Shown in pieces: positions 56,101 to 64,000 of a DNA stretch of 64,000 nucleotides. The notes beneath the pieces are model-generated. The model saw nothing but the letters and a program-made list of their open reading frames with translations. It had not been told where the DNA came from and did not search any database. The stretch comes from Pomphorhynchus laevis (Eukaryota; Acanthocephala; Palaeacanthocephala; Echinorhynchida; Pomphorhynchidae), in contig WNNJ02002477.1 of the NCBI GenBank assembly GCA_012934845.2, positions 1-64,000 on the forward strand. The letters are read 5' to 3'. Positions within the stretch are counted from its first letter, which is position 1. Every line of letters starts with the position of its first letter. Made by a program: the position numbers and the translations under genes.

Positions 56101-57169
56101 GTATTAATATTTAATAATAATTAATTATTAAATAATTATTAATTATTTGCTTTTGGTGAAATCAATAATTATATATAAATCATTATATATTAAATAATTT
56201 AATAATTATAATAATTAATTTAATTATTATTATTTAATTATATATTAAATAATTATGAATATTTAATACTAATTAAATAATTATTAATATTTAATAATTA
56301 TTAATTATTTGCTTTTGGTGCAATCAACAATCATTATATATTAAATAATTTAATAATTATAATAATTAATTTAATTATTATTATATTATATTGACATTTG
56401 TATTCTAACATTCTTGATATATAGTTTAGTTAAATTGGACAAAAGTTTTAAATTATAATGATTTAATAGTATTCTGAAAATCGAATGAATCCTATTAATT
56501 TCAATGATATGAAGTAAATACCTTATTTAAAATAAATTAAGCATTTTTAATTTTTTAATATTTTTCAAATAAATAATTTATTTCATATTTTTTTATGAAA
56601 TTAATATTAATTTATTAAATTTATATCATTCATTACTCTTTAAAATTTATGCATTAAATTTTAATTTGAGTAAAACCTTTTACTGACTTAAAATTTTATC
56701 AATTAAATTGTTTTTTTAGGTCAGGCACCTATGTTATATGCTTATCAAAAGGGAAAAAATTAAGCAATCATTAAACGACTGCCAACACACCATGATAAAG
56801 TTAAAGCTCAGGCATCGTACTGTCAGTGCTTTATCTTCAAGCGTTAAAGAACATGCCAATAGAACCCTGTTAGTGAAAAAATTACATAAAGAAAATTATA
56901 AATCATCAACTAATCAAAAGAAACACAAAGAGGATAGATCCTCTATTGAAGTACATCCCATAGTTTCACCATCATTGAGCGATTCTGATCACAAAAATCA
57001 TCGAATCAGCAATCATATCTCCTTGACTAGCGAACAATGCGCTACTTCACTAAAATCTGCAATGGATTGCCAAGACATCGACGATCGCAAACGTCTAGCC
57101 AACACGGATTCAACTGAATATCAGCCATCGCTTCCGAAGCTATTGTACTTTGAAAATGGGAGCTTTTAA
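44107..57169 (+). CDS. JADE: JADE-family PHD-finger protein (HBO1 complex scaffold)
   Basis: Predicted exons: 44107-44157, 45098-45309, 49585-49795, 49864-49926, 49980-50107, 52800-52896, 52942-53100, 55146-55358, 55409-55540, 56720-57169, all phase-consistent, about 570 residues. Order: RYTLDCMDYCFIDW (JADE/EPL-like N-region); PHD1 (CDIC, CDGCDVAVHSSC, CLPC); zinc knuckle (CIYC ... RWVHESC); extended PHD2 (CSLC, CSSSDC, FHITCALDAGLYLK, YCAIH); then the JADE C-region with IYWKERKL and VRHLCYMLIKREKIK. In other animals JADE binds histone H3 and brings HBO1 to chromatin. The first two exons are weakly supported: conservation is low and an alternative acceptor (45107) exists for exon 2. The linker between knuckle and PHD2 is about 15 residues shorter than in vertebrates, and the tail is short. 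Confidence 0.85.
44170..44530. repeat. AT-only low-complexity tract in JADE intron 1
   Basis: Almost pure TTTATTTAATTTATT-type sequence; no structure beyond simple repeats. Confidence 0.8.
45538..46350 (+). repeat. Two copies of dispersed AT-rich repeat (JADE intron 2)
   Basis: Copies at 45538-45740 and 46155-46350 share CTCTAATCC.TATT.TGATACA, TATTTAT..GTCAATTC, runs of AATTTTAA, and end with ATACG.AT..TCAGTTA..CTGATTT. Same orientation as six further copies at 54-62 kb. Confidence 0.75.
46461..46492 (-). ncRNA. Hammerhead-like motif downstream of the Penelope-like ORF
   Basis: Minus strand ATGAAGA, stem GACG ... CGTC, GAAA, about 100 nt after the GIY-YIG stop. An ATATT/AATAT stem III ending T-C can be drawn downstream. 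It shares the A-for-C change with the motif at 19050-19093. Probably degenerate. Confidence 0.3.
46596..47174 (-). CDS. GIY-YIG endonuclease fragment of a Penelope-like element
   Basis: 192 codons open on the minus strand inside JADE intron 2. The GIY-YIG domain is clear at about residues 95-150: FPCLQCKKIYVGQTGRPL, RTKEHL and ISQH...H, the arrangement of Penelope-like retroelements (domain C-terminal to RT, with a Cys pair before it). The upstream SDYPPNIINRAFHRAR fits the link after RT, but no RT is readable on the minus strand beyond 47174, so this is a 5'-truncated copy. A telomeric-type or other GIY-YIG nuclease is less likely because of the context and the CCHH-like cysteines. Confidence 0.75.
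   Translation of the reverse strand: MIIGGKSDYPPNIINRAFHRARRITNDQRQRYAIEGKKFIEVPFINQKAHSLMCSNLSLRRNDIFPFTRLLPRLFIMFKLKPEFESTGVVYNFPCLQCKKIYVGQTGRPLAIRTKEHLHVIKRALHGQYTSSCAISQHISVNNHLMDITLITPLRKETIKTKRKIIEAMYLETFKDCIVPNSEADITLNLSF
47400..48420. other. GC-richer unassigned stretch in JADE intron 2
   Basis: Clearly less AT-rich than its surroundings and without an open frame. Probably decayed mobile DNA; the class cannot be named. The rest of this intron (48421-49584) is AT-rich with nothing recognisable. Confidence 0.35.
50108..52799. other. JADE intron 5, AT-rich, no features
   Basis: 2.7-kb intron separating CG from A of one Arg codon. Simple AT-rich sequence, with short inverted repeats such as AATTAATTAATT near 50990-51020. 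No gene seen. Confidence 0.6.
53101..55145 (+). other. JADE intron 7 with dispersed repeats
   Basis: Contains partial repeat copies at 54364-54434 and 54451-54503 and the long copy 54553-55078. A moderately complex stretch at 53700-54340 has an open frame of about 70 codons on each strand but no recognisable product. Confidence 0.6.
54553..55078 (+). repeat. Long copy of dispersed repeat, twin of 61623-62160
   Basis: About 526 bp, more than 95% identical to 61623-62160 in an SSU72 intron, same orientation. Begins CTCCTGATG, passes through the short-repeat consensus, and continues with a unique part (ATTTCAGATGGCGTTTTG ... ACGTTGTTATACCAATATTA). Confidence 0.85.
55541..56719. other. JADE intron 9, AT-rich
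   Basis: About 1.2 kb. An AT-rich segment of about 95 bp ending ATTATTTGCTTTTGGTG is duplicated imperfectly at about 56100-56160 and 56230-56320. Nothing else seen. Confidence 0.5.
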
Positions 57170-59591
57170 TATTAACTGTAAAGATTTGTAATTAACAAGT
57201 TATTGTATTACCTATTTATATTATATTTGCCTTTTCTTTTTAATTCAAAATGCAAATTGATTAGCCCTAGATCACTCAAGTACACAGGCTTAATGCAACC
57301 TCTTGGAATGCTTTCTGGTTTTAATCCTACTAAAATTCGAGGAATACTATACCATTTATTTCACAATTCGTAGATCGTAAGATCAATATTATATGGGAAT
57401 TACTGCTTAGAATATTGTATGTAGATTAAAGTTATATTATGTCTTTCTTTAAAATTGACGCGACGAGATTTTAGGTGATAATTTATTACCCCACATCATA
57501 AGATTTATATTATCTATTATACATTTCCTAGGAAGCACATAATGAGATATCCTGGCATATTTTATTATCTACGACTATATATTGCCTGTGATTTCACGTG
57601 TAATATTTCATACCGAAGTTAACAGCCCTATCTTAGCGTCAAAGATTGTACATCTTAACTTTATAAAAGGAGTGTATTAATAACTCAGCAATTTCTTAAA
57701 CACACAAATGAACTTTATAATATTATGTGAGATAGTCACTTTGGAAATTAGTTGTTGAAAAAGGCTAAACGTCTGCACAAATATAATCAAAGCATAATAA
57801 ATTTAAACAAAAATATCATGTTTGATTTCTCTGATCCGTATAACCTATCATTTCACCATTAAATTGCCATTAACCTCTCATATAACATCTAAATACGACC
57901 TCCAATATCTACCGTTGATAACCGCTAACTTTACATTTGCCATACTTCTGTCACTTTGTAATATTGACAAAATGAGGCAATACATCATTGGCATGTATTT
58001 GACAATTTGCTTGTTGGGTTGAGAAACATTGGCCGAAACCTGATGACATACCGATTAATTCTGATTATCTTTAATATAAATTCTAATATACGGTATATTA
58101 TAAATCATAAAATAAAAAGAGTAATCCTTTTAAGATTTTAGTACAAAATATGTCGCTGTTGCGTGATATAATTATATATCATGATATGATGGATTTCCAT
58201 ATACAAATCATAATAATAAATCATAATCAATAAATTGATAGTAAATCAATTTATACAATAAATTGATACAATAAATCGTCATGTACAAAAAATATTGATG
58301 TGTAACTAAACTTTTTAGGTTACACGTCCTAAAAACCAAAATAGTTAAAATAATTATTGATTATTTTTCAAAAATATAGCTTTTATATTGTAATTATTTA
58401 TAAATTATTATATAAAATTATTATATTGTAAGTATTAATTATTAATATATAATTTATATATTTATATATACTTTATATAAAGTATATATAAAGAAAAGTT
58501 GCAGTTTTTGATAAAGAGCAGCGAAAGAAAATAAAAAATGGTTATAAGAGACAATTAACTAGTCTTTGTAATTAGTTACACTTAAAATAACAGGAATTTT
58601 AAATTTATCCTTATCATATGGTGAATAATTTGTTGTTTGTTCATTTTGTTGTTCAAAATGAACAACTGATAATATATCGAAAATTCGACTTCAGTTAAAA
58701 TTCTCTTTTTTGATCTAATTTTATACGTGCACAACAAATTAACATTTAAAGGCAAACTTTGAATTTATGATTTGAGATGATGTACTTTAATCAAATCATA
58801 TTCAAATTTGATATTATGAATATAATTTTATTATGTAAAAGTTTGTCAAATTATATATTTATGAAATTAAAAGATAAGCTACCAATTATAATTTTAAATT
58901 GATAAAAGTTCAATTTTAAAATGAATTGAACAAATAAAAAATTTTAATTTTAATTTAATTTATAGTTTAAAGTTTTAAATATTATGAATTTCTAAATATG
59001 TTGTTAATTAAACAAGTGTATAGTTGCAAACAAAAACCCACTATTTCAAAAGTAAGAAAGAACTACAAACTAATTTATTTTTCAAATCCATTTTGTTAAA
59101 ATAAATTTGAAATATAGATTGGGAAAATTAATGTAAATTTGATAAAGAATTTTAACTTTCTAAGTAAGCCAACTTACGTCCTCAAAAATTATTTTGTTTT
59201 TTTTTCTTCTAAATTTGTAATTTTTCATTAACGATTTACAATTTCTTAAATTTATAGTATTGCGACAAAATTGGCAAAGCCTATCTGCAAATATGCTTTT
59301 ATTTTTTCCATTTACAAAGTATAATATAAAGTGCTATAACGTATTTAAGCATGGGTTTTTAAAAATAAAACAAATGATAAATGTTTTATAAAAAGTATAA
59401 AAATATAAAATATTTAATTTATATAAAAACTTTCTATATACAAAGTGTAATGTTTGCCAGATATATAAATTATATTAATCATATATATATGTTAATATCC
59501 ATAATGTCAGTGATAACCACCAGCTCGGATCCTTTGTAAGAATGACGAATATATATTGTTTTAGGTCTCTAACTTTTTTACCTTAAAAAAG

Positions 59592-59657
<66 letters not shown>

Positions 59658-60899
59658 AGATTAATTAATGGTCAACTGTCGCTTTCAGTACTGAGAACTT
59701 TAAATTAACAAACGAAAGATTATTTTAAATAATAATATTTAATGTTTTATAAACAATATAAAATATTGTAGATAATTTATATTTTATACAATTATATATT
59801 ATAATATATTTTGATATATTATGATGCATTAGTAATATTTCAATATAAATAGAAAAACTAAAAATATTATACCTGTGTTGGAACCAACAACGAGTTTCAA
59901 TAATTATATTACTGTTTCTATCGATATTTTTCCTTATATTACCGTTGTTCATGATCGGGTTCACTTTCTATCGTGAAAATAGATGAACGAACTACATATT
60001 TCTAACAACCCTAAGCAAAGGCAATAACTAAAAACGCATGCTTAGTGATAACAGCGCTTAGTGATAACACCTCGATTTTGCCCTTAAGAAACTATTCAGA
60101 AGTGTGAATACTTGAATATTATAGGCCCATAAGCACAATAATGTGTATAATATATAAATTATAATATAATTTAATATTATATTAATAATAATTATAAATA
60201 GTTATATATTATATTAAATTTATAATTATTGATTATATTAAAATATGGATTTTAATATTATATATAATAAGGCAATATAATAAAATAAGGCAATGCATTG
60301 ACGATATATCTTGCATATTGATTGAAGTTTTAATGAAGCCAAGAAAAAGAAGTGCTTAAATTAATATTAAGTATTTAGATTTTAAATCTATTCTAGTCCG
60401 GTTATGGTAGTGATTCATTCCTTTTTCGTTTGTCGTGGTAATAGGCTCGTATTTACATCATTCATTTCCAATGATGCTAGTCATCAAAGTGTTCAACTAA
60501 ATAAAGAAAAATTATTATTAAAGTAGGTTTTAAATATAATATTTTATAGTAGAAAAATGTCAATGTTATCTACTTTTAGTGTAAATTGTTGCAATTGCTC
60601 GATATTTATAAAATTACTAATTGGTTTATATCACATTGCAAATCGGTTACGCCGATCGGTTCTTATGCCGAAATTGGAGTATATTTCATCACACTTAATT
60701 ACTATATCTTTACATAGCATTACCGAAATTCACTGATTTTTTTCTAGCTAGAACGGTTTCCTTGACGGAAATTTGCAGCTTGATCAAAGTTCATACTGTT
60801 TTTCTGATAAGGATAAACATTCGTAGCATTCTTTAGTAGGGAAAATCATTGACCGCAGAGAAAATCTCGATTATTTAACCACAACAATATCGGTGTATA
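57170..60899. other. Intergenic region JADE-SSU72
   Basis: 3.7 kb of AT-rich DNA. Short chance frames only. A (TA)n microsatellite lies at 59592-59654. No RNA gene was recognised. Not operon-like spacing, unlike PSMA3-JADE. Confidence 0.6.
59592..59654. repeat. (TA)n microsatellite
   Basis: About 31 uninterrupted TA units. Confidence 0.9.
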
Positions 60900-63668
60900 A
60901 TGTCTTTGAAATTTGCAGTCGTGTGCGCAAGCAATCAAAATCGAAGCATGGAAGCTCATAATTTCATGCAGTAAACTATACTTCCAGTGTCTTCTCGACA
61001 TTAAATTTTCTTGTTTAGTAAACGTGGTCTAAGCGTAAAGTCATTCGGATGTGGCAAAGAAGTGAAGCTACCAGGTCCTTCACAAGATAAGCCAAATGTT
61101 TATTCATTTGATACACCTTATGATGTCATGTACAAAGATCTAGTGGAAAAAGATCGATATCTGTATCCTTTTCAATATAAAAAATAAATTATACTACAAA
61201 TAGCGTATTTGAAATTTTTTATATCTTTAAATACACTTTATTTTATAAATACTAGTAGCTATTTAAGTTTAACAGTTCCTCCTGATGACATATAATCCTT
61301 ATTCTTATACATCGTATCTTATTTATTATTCAATTCATTAAATATGACTTCCGGATAAAATGACCATTAAATCGAACGGCATTTGAATTAACGCCGTTAT
61401 TATTATAAAGCGAGTTATGTTTAATTATTTATTTTAAAGTCAAATTATTTAATAGTTATCATGACATAGTATTTGTGAATTAAAAACACTCGACTAATTG
61501 CTTAGTTTTTAATTTTTTAGTAAAAATAAGTTATTATTAAAAATAAGTTAATTTTTTAAGTTATATTGTTGTATGATTGGTTATAATGATTTGATTTATA
61601 GAAACCTGATAACATAAAACAGTCCCTCCTGATGTCTTATAATCCTTATTCTGATACATTGTCTATTATTTATTAGTCAATTCATAAAAATTAACTTTTT
61701 AAATTTCAATTTTAAATTTTAACTTGACATAAGTTATATGAACTCTTTTTTAAAATTATAAAATTATTTATAAATATTTATTTACTTTTAATTATTTATA
61801 ATTTTCTATAATTATTTTAATTACTTATAATTATTTTATTTACTTTTTTAATATACGTGTACTCAGTTACCTGATCTGATTATTTCAGATGGCGTTTTGT
61901 TTCCGTTTTCGTGTTATTGTATATTACATATATTAAGATTTATAATATATTAAATATTTCATTTGGACAACGACATTTTTTTACATCAGAAATCACGACC
62001 TTATTATTATTAAACTTATTATTAAGGTTAATAGTCATTTATAAATTTTATAAATCTTAACAGATTTATAAATACAGATTACATTCGATTACAATTTATA
62101 TTTTATATCAATATAAAAATGTTATTGTATATTAAACGTTGTTATACCAATATTAAACATATTGGTATAACATATTTTTTTATTCTTATCATTTTGTAGC
62201 TCTCCGATAACTGTATCGTAAATGTATTGAACTCCAGCACTCTGTACTTGATCGTTTACTAAAGCAGTCAATAATAAAATAACGTAAAATATTTATTATG
62301 TATAAAAATAGATGAAATGAACGATAATAAGCAAATTGTTAAATAAGTAGTTTTGATAAACTCTAATCCTTATTCTGATACATTGTCTATTATTTATTAG
62401 TCAATTCATAAAAATGGCCCTTATTTTAAATTTCATTTTTAAATTTTAACTTTTATAAGTTATTAAATCTTATATTAAATTATTAAATTATTTATAAATA
62501 TTTTTATTTAATTATTTAAATTTTATGCAGTATTATTTTTAATTTATATATAATATAAAATACGTATACTCAGTTAACTGATCTGATTTCTATTAATATA
62601 CTGATATAAATTCTGTCTTTCTTCATATAATATTAAATATAATACATTAAGTATAGCCACATATTTTACGTATTTCTACTACAAAAGTAGTAGAAATAAA
62701 ATTCACGATAAATCGTGAATTTAATGTAATTTAATCTAATAATTTTGAATTTAATGAAGGTAGTTGTGACTCGTTTTGTTATTTAAATAATTGATTTTTT
62801 ACAATTTAATTTATTAACAAAATTTTATGTGAATTTGCCTTTGCTCTTATATATAATGAAATTTAAGAATTTAATTATATTCTAATTAGATTATTTACAA
62901 AATATAAAATAATAAAATTTTAAGAATTGCAAAAATTTGTTACGATATATGTCTTTCTTCAAAATCAGTTTAATAATTTACTAGATATATATTTTCAACT
63001 AGTTACCATAAAAATAAAATTAATTATATTAATTGATCGCGTAATTAATTGAATTTAGGTACCAGATAGATATTTTTGTATGTAAATTTTATTTTATAAT
63101 GATATTTTATTAATAAAATGCAAACAGATTAAATCACGTTAATATTAGTTCCGACTGATTTTCCCGTCAATGCTATCTTAATCAAATGAACATATGATAA
63201 GATCCATATTTAATTAAAAGAATCATAATTCATTCGATTTATTAAAAAATTTAGATCTATCGAAATTCAGATAAATCTGTTTGCTGTTTTGAGCGTGACT
63301 GGTTAAGATCTATCGAATTGAAAATAACATGAAATTGCGTTAACCCTTAGGTTACTTTTAAGCATAACTGATTTCATATGTAATTTATATTAGAAATTGG
63401 ATTAATTAATAATTAATTAATAAATAATATATTAATTAATAATATATTAATTAATATATTAATTAATTAATAACTTAGACTTCACCAAATGTTTTGTTTT
63501 AATTTTGGCTTAACGCTCATTAGTACAGCTACAATCAAAATGGCGTTCTTCATATGCTAGAGAGAAATCGACGAATAAAACGCCATCCAGAAAGATTCCA
63601 AGAAAGTAGAGAAAGGTTTGACGTGATATTTACAGTTGAAGAACGTATATTCGATATAGTTCTAGAAG
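60900..63668 (+). CDS. SSU72: SSU72 RNA polymerase II CTD phosphatase, 5' three exons
   Basis: Ser5-P (and Ser7-P) phosphatase of the RNA polymerase II CTD, part of 3'-end processing in the nucleus. Exons 60900-60970, 61019-61162 and 63529-63668; phases agree. Exon 1 carries the catalytic loop VVCASNQNRSMEAH (C-x5-R, nucleophile Cys9, Arg15), as in all SSU72 proteins. Exon 2: KRGLSVKSFGCGKEVKLPGP and NVYSFDTPYDVMYKDL. Exon 3: NQNGVLHMLERNRRIK, HPERFQ and TVEERIFDIVLE. About 118 of roughly 195 residues are present; the gene continues beyond 64000. Exon 3 starts at the second of two AGs (63528), which restores the Leu codon. Intron 2 (2.4 kb) holds three dispersed-repeat copies. Confidence 0.95.
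61275..62590 (+). repeat. Three dispersed-repeat copies in SSU72 intron 2
   Basis: Partial copy 61275-61351, long copy 61623-62160 and short full copy 62354-62590, all plus-oriented. The long copy ends in a near-perfect palindrome TGTTATACCAATA-TTAAACA-TATTGGTATAACA (about 62140-62172), of which only the left arm exists in the 54.5-kb twin. Confidence 0.8.
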
Positions 63669-64000
63669 GTTTGTTCGAGTTATTAATAATCAGCTGTTAC
63701 TACAAATTGTAATATCGTAGATGTTGAATTGTAAAAGTTGGTAGATTAAACTGGCAAATTATATCGAATAATAAATTCACATATTAGCGTTCAAATTATC
63801 AAACACATTTTAAATTTTAATTATAAAAATTACGGAAACAACAAGTTTCACACATTCAATTAAAAGAATTTTAAAAATACTATACTATTAATATTAAATA
63901 TTGATGAATATTTAATATTTATTAATAAATAAATACATTAAAATATTTTTTCTCTATATGAAAACGCTTGTTTTATACATCTAGAGTGGTTTTCGTATAA
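63669..64000 (+). other. SSU72 intron 3, incomplete
   Basis: AT-rich to the window end; no further SSU72 exon is visible. Confidence 0.6.

Noticed and set aside
57822-58022. Hydrophobic 66-codon frame downstream of JADE
   Set aside because: AT-rich chance frame without context or recognisable motif.

Overview
The window is eukaryotic, AT-rich and probably from a small invertebrate. Recognisable host genes have introns mostly of 43-68 nt with GT-AG borders. One gene pair (PSMA3 then JADE) is spaced like a nematode-type operon, with a splice acceptor directly before the second ATG. This favours a nematode or another trans-splicing animal, but the sequence alone does not settle the species.

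1-39.4 kb is almost solid retrotransposon. At least four non-LTR (LINE) groups lie nested and in both orientations. Group alpha (1-5.77 kb, +) has a full ORF1+ORF2 copy with both frames open, followed by a 5'-truncated relative; both end in ATT repeats. Group A (CR1-like) has near-complete copies at 5.78-10.25 kb (-), 13.46-17.82 kb (+) and 28.17-32.4 kb (-), plus a fragment at 24.2-25.4 kb. Group B (L2/CR1-like, pyrimidine-rich sense strand, 3' hairpin) has a near-full-length copy at 19.69-23.83 kb (-) and several truncated copies. Group C (I/R1/Jockey-like, ORF1 with CCHC knuckles) lies at 33.8-37.4 kb (+). The 13.46-17.82 kb LINE interrupts a group-B copy with an 8-bp target duplication. 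Two LTR-retrotransposon fossils (Ty3/gypsy near 11.1-12.3 kb, Ty1/copia-like near 25 kb) are also present.

40.1-64 kb holds host genes on the + strand: PSMA3 (20S proteasome alpha subunit, nine exons, complete), JADE (PHD-zinc knuckle-PHD scaffold of the HBO1 histone acetyltransferase complex, ten inferred exons), and the first three coding exons of SSU72 (RNA polymerase II CTD phosphatase), which runs off the right edge. Long introns carry a Penelope-like GIY-YIG fragment and a dispersed AT-rich repeat family that is always in the same orientation.

The most interesting structures are: (i) short tandem repeats, different in each element, directly upstream of ORF1 in every LINE whose 5' region is visible; (ii) a 33-bp block shared exactly by two LINE 5' UTRs, with its core in a third; (iii) a covarying 3' hairpin in group B; (iv) the operon-like PSMA3-JADE junction; and (v) hammerhead-like TGAAGA...GTCGAAA folds. 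No rRNA, tRNA or CRISPR array was recognised.
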